NCBI RefSeq assembly: GCF_005771675.1
Contig: NZ_VAJM01000002.1
Span: forward strand, 124,001 to 188,000
Direction of reading: 5' to 3'
Length of the DNA stretch: 64,000 nucleotides
Origin: Hymenobacter jeollabukensis
Lineage (GTDB): Bacteria; Bacteroidota; Bacteroidia; Cytophagales; Hymenobacteraceae
The notes beneath the pieces are model-generated. The model did not search any database and was not told where the DNA came from. It saw only the letters and a list, made by a program, of their open reading frames with translations. A program made the translations under genes and the position numbers. This document shows, one piece after another, positions 1 to 8,407 of the stretch (position 1 is its first letter; the number at the start of each line of letters is the position of its first letter).

Positions 1-774
1 TTCGCCGGCCAGATCAACGGCACCACCGGCTACGAGGAAGCCGCCTGCCAGGGCCTGATGGCCGGCATCAACGCCCACCAGCGGGTGCGCGACCTGGAGC
101 CGTTCATCCTTCGCCGCTCGGAGGCCTACATTGGCGTGCTCATCGACGACCTGGTGAACAAGGGCACCGACGAGCCCTACCGCATGTTCACCAGCCGGGC
201 CGAGCACCGCATTCTGCTGCGCCAGGACAACGCCGACCTGCGCCTCACCCCGCTGGCCCACAAGCTCGGGCTGGCCTCGGATGAGCGCATGGCCCGCGTG
301 GAGCAGAAGCGCCAGCAAACCGCCGACGTGCTCGACTACCTCAGCAAAAAACCGGTGGAACCGGGCGAAATCAACGGCCTGCTGGAAGAACTCGGCTCGG
401 CCCCCATCCACGAGAAAACCCGCGTGGTGAACCTGCTGCGCCGCCCCCAGCTCGATTTGCCCGACCTGCAGCGCGCCCTGCCGGAGTTGCACGAGTACCT
501 GAGCCAATACGGCGCCGAGGTATTGGAACAGGCCAGCATCCACGTCAAGTACGAAACCTACATCGAGAAGGAACACCAGCAAGCCGAGCGCATGGGCCAG
601 CTGGAAGACCTGCGCATCGTGGGCAAGCTCGACTACCAAGCCATGCCGGCCCTCTCGCACGAAGCCCGCGAAAAGCTGCTGAAGGTGCAGCCCGAAACCA
701 TCGGGCAGGCCTCGCGCATCAGCGGCATCTCGCCCGCCGATATTTCGGTGCTGATGGTGTACCTGGGCCGTTAA
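1..774 (+). CDS. mnmG: tRNA uridine-5-carboxymethylaminomethyl modification enzyme MnmG (GidA), C-terminal part
   Basis: The gene runs in from the left edge, so only the last 257 residues of a protein usually near 620 residues are present. The frame is open from base 1. The segment TSRAEHRILLRQDNADLRLT (about residues 62-81 of the fragment) is the conserved MnmG C-terminal block, and the end carries the helical domain that contacts MnmE and tRNA. With MnmE, the enzyme installs the cmnm5 group on the wobble uridine of certain tRNAs, using FAD, a folate and glycine. The FAD-binding N-terminus lies outside the window. mnmG often lies near the bacterial replication origin, which matters for the DnaA-box region about 6 kb downstream. 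Confidence 0.96.
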   Translation, partial: FAGQINGTTGYEEAACQGLMAGINAHQRVRDLEPFILRRSEAYIGVLIDDLVNKGTDEPYRMFTSRAEHRILLRQDNADLRLTPLAHKLGLASDERMARVEQKRQQTADVLDYLSKKPVEPGEINGLLEELGSAPIHEKTRVVNLLRRPQLDLPDLQRALPELHEYLSQYGAEVLEQASIHVKYETYIEKEHQQAERMGQLEDLRIVGKLDYQAMPALSHEAREKLLKVQPETIGQASRISGISPADISVLMVYLGR

Positions 775-793
775 GAGTAGGGTAGGGGCCGTC

Positions 794-1246
794 ATGGAAG
801 TATCCGCCGTCCCCTTGCAACCAGCCCGACGAGCCGACTATTTAGGTTGGCTTGTCGGGCTGGTTGTTTGTACCAGCTTTGTTTTCGTGCTGGCGCTGGC
901 CTACATCGTGGCGTTTCAGTTCGGCCACCCGCACCTCACTATTACCCGGGCTGATAACCTCGTCATGGGCGCCTGCGCCGTGCAGGGGCCACTGACCTTT
1001 TGGGGACTGGTGGGTACCATCCGCGCCGCCTGGCACCGGCGCTTCGGCCGGGCCGTGGTGTGGCTACTGTTTACCGTCTGGGCGTTGCTGCTGCTGGTCG
1101 GCGGCAGCTTCGTGGTAGGCGTACTGATAATCGGGGCACATTCCGTCGGCGAGCCCCCCCCGGATAGCCCGGAAGGCCGAGAAATGACTCGCGTGGATTC
1201 ACTGTACAGCTCGCCTGGTTTCCGGGAAAAGCGCCTACACGACTAG
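794..1246 (+). CDS. hypothetical membrane protein, three predicted TM segments
   Basis: I recognise no family in this 150-residue protein. Three hydrophobic stretches are visible, at about residues 17-43, 55-75 and 87-114. A short polar N-terminus precedes them and a charged tail of about 35 residues follows (Pro-rich, then EGREMTRVDSLY). The pattern suggests a small inner-membrane protein. It starts 20 bases after the mnmG stop and may be read through with it. ATG start. The gene could be lineage-specific, and no function can be assigned. Confidence 0.6.
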   Translation: MEVSAVPLQPARRADYLGWLVGLVVCTSFVFVLALAYIVAFQFGHPHLTITRADNLVMGACAVQGPLTFWGLVGTIRAAWHRRFGRAVVWLLFTVWALLLLVGGSFVVGVLIIGAHSVGEPPPDSPEGREMTRVDSLYSSPGFREKRLHD

Positions 1247-1298
1247 CCGCTGATTTCCTGGCCGCATTCCTGATTATCCACTGCCCCGCTACTCGCTA

Positions 1299-2264
1299 AT
1301 GAACCGATTCGACCGCGTCACGGCTATCCTCATCCACTTGCAGGCCAAGCGCAAGGTGAGCGGCGGGTCCCTGGCCGAGCAGTTTGGTGTGAGCCTGCGC
1401 ACCATTTACCGCGACCTGCGCACCCTGGAGGAGGCGGGTGTTCCGCTGCTGGGCGAGCCCGGCATCGGCTACTCGCTGGCCGAGGGCTACCGGCTGCCGC
1501 CCGTGATGTTCAGCCGCGAGGAAGCCACCGCCCTGCTGACGGCCGGCAAGCTAGCCGCCCACCTGACCGACGCACCCACGGCCGAGCTAGCCGCGGCGGC
1601 CATGATCAAGGTCCGCGCCGTGCTGCGCCGCCCCGACCGTGACCATCTCGACCACCTCGACCCGCACATCCAGGTGCTCGGGCTCCGCGACCAGGCCAGC
1701 CGCCCGCCGGCCTATCAGCAGCTGGTAGCCGCCATTGCCATGCACCGCGTGGTACGGCTGGGCTATCAAACCGCCGAAAACGAAGCCCCGACCACTCGCG
1801 ACATCGAGCCCATCAGCCTATACCTGAGCCGGCAGTGGCACGTGGTGGCTTACTGTCGGCTGCGCCAGACCATCCGCAACTTTCGGCTGGACCGCATCCG
1901 GGAGTTGACGCTGCAGGCGGAGGAATTTGTAGTACGCCCGGCCCTGCTGCGCCAGCACTGGGCCGCCGAAGCCAACCGGCGGCAGCGCGAACGGGTGGTA
2001 CTCCGGTTTCAGCCGGCTGCCCTGCTGCCGGCGCTGATGCAGTTGCTGCACGACACCAAGCACCAGTACGGCTGGGCTCACGAGCAGCGTCTGCCCGATG
2101 GCCAATTGGAAATGACCTTGTTTATCGGGGAGCTGCCCTACCTGGCCACCTGGCTGCTGCCCTTCGCTGGGGCCCTGACCATCGTGGAGCCAGCGGCGCT
2201 GGCAGCCCCGCTACGGGCGTTGGCGCAGCGGGCCTACGACGTTTTCTGTCCACCCGAACAATAG
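1299..2264 (+). CDS. WYL-domain transcriptional regulator (YafY/DeoR-type HTH)
   Basis: The 321-residue protein has the full YafY-like layout. A winged HTH (residues 1-60, including GVSLRTIYRDLRTLEEAGVP) is followed by a linker, then a WYL domain at about 145-205 (RLGYQTAENEAPTTRDIEP, RQWHVVAYC, NFRLDRI) and a C-terminal WCX-like extension. WYL domains are known to bind ligands such as nucleic acids or nucleotides and often control stress or defence genes. The target here is unknown. The next gene, a RidA-like protein in the same direction 107 bases downstream, is a possible partner, but I see no operator that ties them together. Confidence 0.9.
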   Translation: MNRFDRVTAILIHLQAKRKVSGGSLAEQFGVSLRTIYRDLRTLEEAGVPLLGEPGIGYSLAEGYRLPPVMFSREEATALLTAGKLAAHLTDAPTAELAAAAMIKVRAVLRRPDRDHLDHLDPHIQVLGLRDQASRPPAYQQLVAAIAMHRVVRLGYQTAENEAPTTRDIEPISLYLSRQWHVVAYCRLRQTIRNFRLDRIRELTLQAEEFVVRPALLRQHWAAEANRRQRERVVLRFQPAALLPALMQLLHDTKHQYGWAHEQRLPDGQLEMTLFIGELPYLATWLLPFAGALTIVEPAALAAPLRALAQRAYDVFCPPEQ

Positions 2265-2371
2265 TTTCAGGGGGCAAAACATGCTGCCATACCGCTGTCA
2301 GTTGGGGGCTGGACCTTTGTATTGTTCAGGCGCGGAATGCCTGGGCAGGACCATTTTTTCAGCCCTCCAAT

Positions 2372-2764
2372 ATGGAAAAGCGCACCGTAGACCCCTGGAA
2401 ATGGGGTCAGTACACCAACTCCGTTCAAGCCGTCGAAATCAAGCAGCCCGCCGGAACCCTTTACTGCTCGGGCCAGGTAGCGCTGAACGCCGAGGGCCAG
2501 CCCAGCGCGGCCGATATGCGCAGTCAGCTGCTGCAAACCTTCCAGAACCTGGAGCAGCTCATCACGGAGGCCGGCTATGATTGTTCGGGCATCGTGCGGC
2601 TGAACGTGTACACCACCTCCATCCAGGAATTTTTCTCGACCTGCATAGACGTGTACGCCCCCTGGCTGGCCCAGCACGGCGTCAAGCAAGCCGCCACGCT
2701 GCTGGAAGTGCAGGGCCTGTTTGCGACTCTGACGATAGAGCTGGAAGCCACCGTGGTAAAGTAG
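2372..2764 (+). CDS. RidA/YjgF/YER057c/UK114 family protein
   Basis: The 130-residue protein shows the RidA fold signature: AGTLYCSGQVALNAEGQP near the N-terminus, MRSQLLQTFQNLEQLITEAG in the middle and an LEVQGL...TIELEATVV end. I chose the ATG at 2372 because homology begins there; the same frame is open further upstream only because the DNA is GC-rich. Canonical RidA hydrolyses reactive enamines/imines using an arginine shortly before the last strand (R-S-C-V-E-V in E. coli). Here the equivalent stretch reads A-T-L-L-E-V with no arginine. This member may therefore lack classical deaminase activity and belong to a divergent Rid subgroup. Confidence 0.88.
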   Translation: MEKRTVDPWKWGQYTNSVQAVEIKQPAGTLYCSGQVALNAEGQPSAADMRSQLLQTFQNLEQLITEAGYDCSGIVRLNVYTTSIQEFFSTCIDVYAPWLAQHGVKQAATLLEVQGLFATLTIELEATVVK

Positions 2765-3376
2765 CCCGGGCTACGGCCGCCGCCAGAATTCGGTTTTCGA
2801 GTACGGGCGGCGGCCAATTGTCCACTACGACGCTGGAATTCACTAATACCTGCCGCCGCACAGCGGTTCGGCTACATACGCCGAGGCGGTATTTCTTCGT
2901 GTACAACGGGGCCAATGACTGGTTTAGAGACTTGTAGATCAAGCGCGTTTCTACGCGCGAAGTCATCTAGCATGTCTCTCACCCTACGGAGCTTGCCGAA
3001 GCATCTGTTCGCCCGATTTGCTGACTTGCCCGGTTACCATGCGGGCATAAGTCCGGCATGACAACCTGACACTTGCCGGGAATTTTGTAAACAGATTCTG
3101 CGCAAATACAGCCCGTTATTTTGCGCAAACGTTTGCGCAAAATAACGTTGCCTGGAAGGCCGTTGCAGCCGCTTTGTACCTTGCCGCCGCGCTTTTCAGG
3201 ATTTCCCGTCAGCATAAAATCCGCGCCCGTTTTATACTAAGCGAGCAGTTATCCACATTATGCCCGCCCGTCATTACGGGTGATTCGCTACTTGTCGGCT
3301 GTTACCCATATTTTTGTAGCTGTAGTCGCAGCCGGCGCCCGCGTCCGGCTGTTTTGTTTGCTGTCTGATTAGCTGC
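2765..3376. other. 612-base intergenic region without a convincing gene
   Basis: No credible coding frame is seen. The region holds a short fragment (about 2990-3010) of the GCTTGCCGAAGCATCT repeat family found at 22231, 26330 and 57582, and the long palindrome annotated separately at 3114-3147. A TATTTTTG match to the Bacteroidota -7 box lies at 3309-3316, about 60 bases before the methyltransferase start, but no good -33 TTTG is at the right distance, so it is a weak promoter candidate. Confidence 0.5.
3114..3147. promoter_or_regulatory. perfect 34-bp palindrome with a LacI-family operator-like core
   Basis: Each 17-base arm reads CGTTATTTTGCGCAAAC and its exact reverse complement, with no spacer and no mismatch. 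The centre GCGCAAACGTTTGCGC closely resembles operators of the LacI/GalR/PurR family, where a central CG step is flanked by half-sites of the CAAA type. No T-run follows, so it is not a standard terminator. It lies 230 bases upstream of the methyltransferase gene. No LacI-type regulator is in the window, so the cognate protein is unknown. Confidence 0.6.
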
Positions 3377-4303
3377 TTGGTGTCGAACGTACGCGTAGAA
3401 CAGTGCCCGATTTGCGGGAATAGTGAGTTTCGTCCCAAAATGGTCGTCGAAGACTATTCGGTGAGCCACGAAAGCTTTGCCATCACGCAGTGCACCGCCT
3501 GCAGCCTGCTGCTGACCAACCCGCGCCCCGACGAAGCCAGCCTGGGCCGCTACTACGAAAGCCCGGCCTACATTTCGCACTCCGACACCCACCAGGGCCT
3601 TATCAACCAGGTCTACAAAGTGGCGCGCAAGTTCACCGTACGCCAGAAAGTGGCTCTGCTCGCCCGCGAAGCCCCGCGCCGCGGCCGCGTGCTCGACTAC
3701 GGCTGCGGCACCGGCTACTTCCTGCACGCCGCCAAAGAGGCCGGCTGGCAGGTTGCCGGCTTCGAGCCCAACGATGCGGCCCGCCGCCTGGCCGAGCAGA
3801 ACACCGGCCAGCCCATTGCCCACGGCGAGCTAAGCCAGTTCGCGCCCGCCTCCTTCGACGTCATCACGCTCTGGCACGTGCTGGAGCACATTCTCGACCT
3901 GAACGCGACGCTGCAGCAGCTCGTCACCCTGCTCAAGCCCGACGGCATCCTCGTTATTGCCGTGCCCAACGCCGAAAGCCCCGACGCGCAGTACTACCGC
4001 GAGCAGTGGGCCGCCTACGACGTGCCGCGCCACCTATATCACTTTACCAGCAAGACCGTTGACCGCCTGCTCGGCAAGCATCACTTGCAGCTGCGCCGTA
4101 CCTTGCCCATGAAGCTCGACGCGTTTTACATCAGCCTGCTCAGCGAGCAATACCGCGCCGAGCGCGACGGCGGCATTCTGGCCGCGCTGCGCTCGGGCTA
4201 CAAGTCCAACCGGCAGGCCGGGCAGAACGGCGGGCAGTATTCTAGCCTGATTTTCGTGGCCGAACGTGCGGCCCCGCTGCCCACGCCGCCGGCGGCTTCC
4301 TGA
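3377..4303 (+). CDS. class I SAM-dependent methyltransferase with N-terminal zinc-ribbon
   Basis: The 308-residue protein begins with a four-cysteine cluster (C10-P-I-C13 and C39-T-A-C42) typical of a small zinc ribbon. A Methyltransf_11/12-type domain follows, with VLDYGCGTGYFL as SAM-binding motif I, the acidic residue in VAGFEPN, and ITLWHVLEHI as the post-II motif. Such proteins often modify sugars, quinones or small metabolites; the substrate cannot be read from sequence. No ATG is available: either TTG 3377 or GTG 3380 must start it, because the CPIC motif lies only nine residues in. It stands alone, with a conspicuous palindrome upstream at 3114. Confidence 0.87.
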   Translation: MVSNVRVEQCPICGNSEFRPKMVVEDYSVSHESFAITQCTACSLLLTNPRPDEASLGRYYESPAYISHSDTHQGLINQVYKVARKFTVRQKVALLAREAPRRGRVLDYGCGTGYFLHAAKEAGWQVAGFEPNDAARRLAEQNTGQPIAHGELSQFAPASFDVITLWHVLEHILDLNATLQQLVTLLKPDGILVIAVPNAESPDAQYYREQWAAYDVPRHLYHFTSKTVDRLLGKHHLQLRRTLPMKLDAFYISLLSEQYRAERDGGILAALRSGYKSNRQAGQNGGQYSSLIFVAERAAPLPTPPAAS

Positions 4304-4357
4304 AGCTGCCCGGTGGGGTAGGGGAGGGGCCAACCCGCTCATCGTCACGCTTCGGCC

Positions 4358-4681
4358 ATGCGCACCGCTCGTCTTTCGCTCCGCTTTTTCCTCCGGCCGC
4401 CGCTGCGGCGGCTGGCCCTGGTGCTGGCCCTGGCTGCGCTGAGCAGCCCACCGCTGCGGGCCCAGCGCATACCCGCCCGACCCGATTCCGTCGTTGTACC
4501 TTCGCCGGCGGCTTCGGTGCGGCCCGATTCGGTGCGCGCCCCGGCCGTGCCGCCCGAGCCCCCACCCGATACCGAACCCACGCCCGGGCCCGTGTCGCGG
4601 CGGGCGGGCTGGACCATCCTCGGGGCCTGCGCCCTGCTTACGCTTTCCACGCTGCTGCTCTACAATGTCCGTTCGCGTTAG
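4358..4681 (+). CDS. small secreted or membrane-anchored Pro-rich protein of unknown function
   Basis: The 107-residue protein has a signal-like N-terminus (Arg-rich, then a LALVLALAAL core, ending near LRAQ). A Pro/Asp/Ser-rich middle holds RPDSVVVP and RPDSVRAP near-repeats, and a single C-terminal TM segment sits at about residues 82-103. I recognise no family. Its last 17 bases overlap the start of the following lipoprotein in another frame, which argues for translational coupling. The tail-anchored layout suggests an envelope protein working with that lipoprotein, but this is inference from position only. Confidence 0.6.
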   Translation: MRTARLSLRFFLRPPLRRLALVLALAALSSPPLRAQRIPARPDSVVVPSPAASVRPDSVRAPAVPPEPPPDTEPTPGPVSRRAGWTILGACALLTLSTLLLYNVRSR

Positions 4682-6287
4682 TCCTGCTCTGTTTTTGCTG
4701 CCGACCGGCCTGTTGCTGGCCGGCTGCGCCGCCATCAGCCAGCCCGAAGGCGGGGCGCGCGACACGGAAGCACCCAAGCTCGTGAGCAGCAGCCCCCAAA
4801 ACGGCGCCACCAACGTCAAGGAGCAGAACATTCGGCTGGAGTTTTCGGAGCAGGTGCAGCTGAAGGACCTGAGCAAGAACCTGCTCATCACGCCCACCAT
4901 TTCCGATAAAAACCCCTACAAGCTGCGCGAGGAGCGCCGCGCCATCGAGTTGCGCTTTGAAAAGCCGCTGGAGCCGAACACGACCTACGTGTTCAACTTC
5001 CGCAACGCCGTGGTCGACATCACCGAGAGCAACCCCGCCAGCGACGTGGTGCTGGCCTTCAGCACCGGCGCGGCGCTGGATTCGGGCCGGGTGCGCGGCT
5101 CGGTCACGCAGCTGCTCAACGGGCAGCCCGAGGCCGAAGTCGTCGTTGCCCTGTACCCCGCCGCCGATACGGCTGACATCTTCCGCAACCCGCCCTACTA
5201 CCAGACGCGGGCCGACAAGGGCGGCAAGTTTGAGCTGCGCAACGTGCGCGAAGGCAGCTACCGGATCTACGCGCTGGTCGACAAAAACAACAACAGCCGC
5301 TACGAGGAGCCCGAGCGCATTGCCTACCTGCCGCAGCCCATCGAGCTGCGCCCGCGCCTCGATACGCTGCACCTGGTGTCGGTACGGCCCGATTCGCGGC
5401 GCCCGCTGATTCTCTCGCAGCAAACCGGGCCCGACCAGTTTCGCATTGGCTTCAACGAGGGCTTGCGGCAGTTCACGCTGGCGGCCCTGGGCCAGCCGTC
5501 GGCCCTGCCCGACGCGGGGACGCTGCTGGAGCGGGGCCGCACGCTCAGCATTCTGCGCACCCCCGCCGTACCCGCCGGCCGCTACCTGCTTACGGCCGTC
5601 GACAGCGCCGGCAACCGGGGCGTCGACACCGTGAACGTGCGCTTCGAGGGCCAGACGCCGGCCACCAGCCGCCGCGGCGCGCAGTACCAGGTGGTGGGCA
5701 ACCCGCGCGACATCTACCGCCAGGGCCAGCTCAAGCTGCAGTTTTTGGCCCCGGTGAGCATGGCCACCGACAAGCCCTTCGGCACCTTGGTGGAAGACTC
5801 GGTGAAGCGCCGCCCGCTGCGCCTACCCGCCGACGGCACCCTCAGCCCCGACCGCACCCTGCTGACGGTAAACGTGAACACCAAGGCCCGCACCAACATC
5901 GTCTTCGTGCCCGATACCACCGCCATTCTGGCCATCAGCGGCACGCCCCTGCGCCTGCGCCCGGTGCGCCTGCGCGTGACGGAGCAGTCGAGCACCGGCA
6001 GCATCGCGGGCACGATAACCACCAAGTACCGCAGCTTCGAGCTGCAGCTGCTCGACCAGAACTACCAGATCATCCGGACCGTGCCCGGCGGCCCGCGCAC
6101 CTTCCGCTTCGACAACGTCGACCCCGGCACTTACCGCCTGCGCGTGCTCATCGACGCCGACAACGACGGCCGCTGGCGCGGCGGCGACCCGAAGCTGCGC
6201 GTGCCGGCCGAGCCCGTCTATATTCTGCCCCAAACGCAGCAGGTCCGCGCCAACTGGGAAATCGAAAACCTGGTGCTGACCTTCTAA
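4665..6287 (+). CDS. lipoprotein with N-terminal bacterial Ig-like (Big_5) domain
   Basis: The 540-residue protein starts at ATG 4665 with a lipoprotein signal peptide ending in LLLAGC (Cys21). Residues 37-135 form a Big_5-type Ig-like domain (APKLVSSSPQNGATNVK, then LRFEKPLEPNTTYVFNF). Later segments look like beta-sandwich carboxypeptidase-regulatory/CNA-B-type modules, for example GGKFELRNVREGSYRIYAL and a C-terminal RFDNVDPGTYRLRVLIDADNDGRW. This layout is common in Bacteroidota outer-membrane lipoproteins of unknown role. An upstream open stretch in the same frame is a GC artefact. A strong terminator at 6312 closes the unit. Confidence 0.87.
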   Translation: MSVRVSPALFLLPTGLLLAGCAAISQPEGGARDTEAPKLVSSSPQNGATNVKEQNIRLEFSEQVQLKDLSKNLLITPTISDKNPYKLREERRAIELRFEKPLEPNTTYVFNFRNAVVDITESNPASDVVLAFSTGAALDSGRVRGSVTQLLNGQPEAEVVVALYPAADTADIFRNPPYYQTRADKGGKFELRNVREGSYRIYALVDKNNNSRYEEPERIAYLPQPIELRPRLDTLHLVSVRPDSRRPLILSQQTGPDQFRIGFNEGLRQFTLAALGQPSALPDAGTLLERGRTLSILRTPAVPAGRYLLTAVDSAGNRGVDTVNVRFEGQTPATSRRGAQYQVVGNPRDIYRQGQLKLQFLAPVSMATDKPFGTLVEDSVKRRPLRLPADGTLSPDRTLLTVNVNTKARTNIVFVPDTTAILAISGTPLRLRPVRLRVTEQSSTGSIAGTITTKYRSFELQLLDQNYQIIRTVPGGPRTFRFDNVDPGTYRLRVLIDADNDGRWRGGDPKLRVPAEPVYILPQTQQVRANWEIENLVLTF

Positions 6288-6311
6288 ACGCCCTTCCCGA
6301 GTTCCTTACCC

Positions 6312-6345
6312 AAAGCCCCGGTGCTGCCCGCACCGGGGCTTTCTT
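6312..6345 (+). terminator. Rho-independent terminator after the Ig-like lipoprotein
   Basis: The arms AAAGCCCCGGTG and CACCGGGGCTTT fold around a short loop and are followed by a T-containing tract, 25 bases after the stop codon. Confidence 0.8.
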
Positions 6346-6609
6346 GTGGGCGCCTGCTTCAGCACCGTAGCGGTGCAGCTTGCCGGCCGCTGAGTCCGGT
6401 TTAGCTACGGCTATTGGGCGGCTCCGCGTGGCGGCGGTTGTGGGCTCGGAGCTGCCCTGGTTGCCAGCCATTCGCGCCCCACAGCCCGAGCTGCTATCTA
6501 CCTGTGAACCTGTGCCATAGCCCCGGTTTTGGTAAGCCCGTTCGCGCCCGGGCATATTCGCGCAAGTAACTATACTCTGAGTATCAGCACGGTTCTTACA
6601 GGCTCACAG

Positions 6610-7075
6610 GCGGTTATCCACGTTTCCACAGCCTGTTGTGGAATTCTTACCCCCCTAAAACCGGCTTGTGCAGTCGACAGGGGATAACGCGTGGATAACG
6701 CGCTGATAACCTGTGAGCAACAGGGGATAAACAGGGGAAAAGATTTTTTGGTCCTGTCGAGCCCACAGCAGTGCCCGCAGCCTGTGGATAGCCGTGGACA
6801 ACTTCCCCACGGTTTTGGGGCTTTCCACTTTCCACTAACGTGTTAATTCACAGGGTTGTGCACAAGTGTGTGGATTGTCGAAAAGCCTGTTAATTGGCAG
6901 ATAATCACGCCTGTAATTTGCACATCCCATGTGGATAGCCGGTGTATAAGCCGGTTCTTGTGCACATGTTATCAAGCCCTGTGTATAAGCCTGTTAGATA
7001 TCCACTTATGAACAGCCATAACGAGTGGAAATAGAAAAGATTCTTAAAATTTTATTTCATCAAAAGTTATTAGTC
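6610..7075. other. candidate replication-origin segment: DnaA-box cluster plus AT-rich stretch
   Basis: No gene lies between 6346 and 7305. This part is rich in matches to the DnaA box TTATNCACA. A full match on the minus strand is at 6980-6988. One-mismatch boxes lie at 6614-6622, 6690-6698, 6783-6791, 6930-6938 and 6941-6949, and a two-mismatch box at 6869-6877. A very AT-rich run at about 7022-7074 (containing TTCTTAAAATTTTATTTCAT) could be the unwinding element; it stands out in a genome near 65% GC. A second box cluster is at 8408-8455. mnmG lies about 6 kb upstream, and parS-type sites lie at 25218 and 34530. The origin call is inference. Against it, the genes to the left are transcribed toward the region. 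Confidence 0.55.
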
Positions 7076-7092
7076 CCGTGGAAAACCCGAGT

Positions 7093-7144
7093 CGGAACGC
7101 ACAGGCTCACAGGAGGATGAATGCCTGTAAACCTGTGCGTTCCG
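7093..7144. repeat. long hairpin next to the AT-rich tract
   Basis: The 13-base arms CGGAACGCACAGG (7093-7105) and CCTGTGCGTTCCG (7132-7144) are perfectly complementary, with an extra CAGG/CCTG pairing inside. It follows the AT-rich tract directly. No T-run follows, so it is probably not a terminator. Confidence 0.6.
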
Positions 7145-7305
7145 GCTCGGCCAGCGGCCGGGCGGCCGGTGCCGGACAAAGCGGAACGGTGGCCGGAAGT
7201 CAAGCCGGTGCCTGACCGGGCCAGCGCGGCGCGAACCGGCGGCCGGTTTCACCCGTCGAGCTGCGTAGTGCGTATACAGCCCGCCGCCGTCCAGCCAGGC
7301 CCGCC

Positions 7306-7797
7306 ATGCCGTTCAACTACGACCAGGATTTTCGTCACGTCGATTTCCGCCAGCACCCCGAGCGGTACCGGGTGGGCAAGGGCGAGCAGGGCGTCTTGCT
7401 CGTGCAGCCCTATAAGAGCGAAATCCTGCCCTTCTGGCGCTTCAAGACCCCCGCCATAGCCCGCGAGTCGTCCGAGTCGATTTACGGGCTGTTTCTGGCC
7501 TATCTGAAGGCCGAGGACTTCGTGGGAGCCGACATGGCCCGTAAGTTCCTGCAGATGGGCTTTACCCGGGCCCGGCGCTACGCCAACCACCGCGGCGGCA
7601 AAAAGTACGAAGGCCCCGTGCCCGACGACAAAAAAGGCCAGAGTGGCGCCCACGGCCGCCCCGAGCGCCCCCGCGACCCGGAAGACCCCGAAAAAGCCGA
7701 AGCCGCCGCCATTTTCAAAGCCAAGTGGGACCAGGCCAAGCAGCACCCCGACTACCTGCGTCAGAAAGAAGCATTCGAGCAGCGCTACGGCAAATGA
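7306..7797 (+). CDS. DUF4385 family protein
   Basis: The 163-residue soluble protein matches the DUF4385 pattern from its first residues. Visible are FNYDQDFRHVDFRQHPERYR, the strongly conserved VGKGEQGVLLVQPYKSEILP, WRFKTP, then DFVGADMARKFLQMG and TRARRYANHRGGKKY. A charged C-terminal tail rich in Pro/Glu/Lys follows. The family is found widely but has no established function. The length is normal. ATG start at 7306. It sits between the two DnaA-box clusters, a position that could be accidental. Confidence 0.88.
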   Translation: MPFNYDQDFRHVDFRQHPERYRVGKGEQGVLLVQPYKSEILPFWRFKTPAIARESSESIYGLFLAYLKAEDFVGADMARKFLQMGFTRARRYANHRGGKKYEGPVPDDKKGQSGAHGRPERPRDPEDPEKAEAAAIFKAKWDQAKQHPDYLRQKEAFEQRYGK

Positions 7798-7875
7798 GTT
7801 GCCGGTTGTCAGTTGCGAGTTGTCAGTGTGGACAAATGCCGACCGACTGCCAACTGGCCACTCGCAACTGCCAAC
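7798..7875. repeat. heptamer-periodic inverted repeat between two genes
   Basis: Just after the DUF4385 stop the DNA has a 7-base period (units such as GAGTTGC, CGGTTGT, CAGTTGC). From 7846 the same pattern appears as its reverse complement (CAACTGG, CCACTCG, CAACTGC). Arms 7805-7820 and 7860-7875 pair with one mismatch, and an inner pair 7818-7827/7846-7855 also pairs with one mismatch. The resulting RNA hairpin would lie upstream of the gene at 7923, for which a TACCTTTA -7-like box at about 7882 is a weak promoter candidate. Confidence 0.6.
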
Positions 7876-7922
7876 CAAAACATACCTTTACCCAGCTACC
7901 AACCTCCAAACCTCCTCCCAAT

Positions 7923-8402
7923 ATGAATACGCCCCAACCCCGCAGCACCGACGAAAACGAAATCGTGCTGGGCCAAGGCATGGGCCCGCTTAAGTTTGGC
8001 GCCAGCATGGACGAAGTCCGGACCCTGATGGGCGAGCCGGAAGAAATTGAAGAGTCGGAAGACGACGACGAGTTCGAGCACCAGGCCTGGAACTTCCTCG
8101 AGGAAGGCTACTCGCTGTACTTCGACCGCGAAGACGACTACCGCCTCTCCTGCATCGAAACCGACCACCCCGGCATGCGCCTCTACGGCGAGCCGATCCA
8201 CGGCAAGTCGCTGGCCGATATCCAGGAACTGATGCGCCGCCACGGCCACGGCCAGGGCGAAATGGAGAAGGTGGATACCGGCGAAGTGCGCCTCTCCTAC
8301 GAAAAGGAAATGATTGACCTCTACTTCGACGAGGACGAGCTGCAGTTTATCAACTTCGGCGTGTTCATCGACGACGACCTGGAGGTACAGTGGCCCAAAT
8401 AA
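7923..8402 (+). CDS. acidic hypothetical protein
   Basis: The 159-residue soluble protein is very rich in Glu/Asp (for example EEIEESEDDDEFEHQ and IDLYFDEDELQFINF). The opening GQGMGPLKFGASMDEVRTLM resembles the start of small proteins in which a G-x-G-P-(L/I)-x-F-G-x-S/M-x-x-E-V motif precedes a two-repeat alpha/beta fold, but I cannot name a family. No signal peptide or TM segment. I chose ATG 7923 because the frame upstream is the heptamer repeat. It lies directly before the second DnaA-box cluster. Confidence 0.7.
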   Translation: MNTPQPRSTDENEIVLGQGMGPLKFGASMDEVRTLMGEPEEIEESEDDDEFEHQAWNFLEEGYSLYFDREDDYRLSCIETDHPGMRLYGEPIHGKSLADIQELMRRHGHGQGEMEKVDTGEVRLSYEKEMIDLYFDEDELQFINFGVFIDDDLEVQWPK

Positions 8403-8407
8403 GGTCT

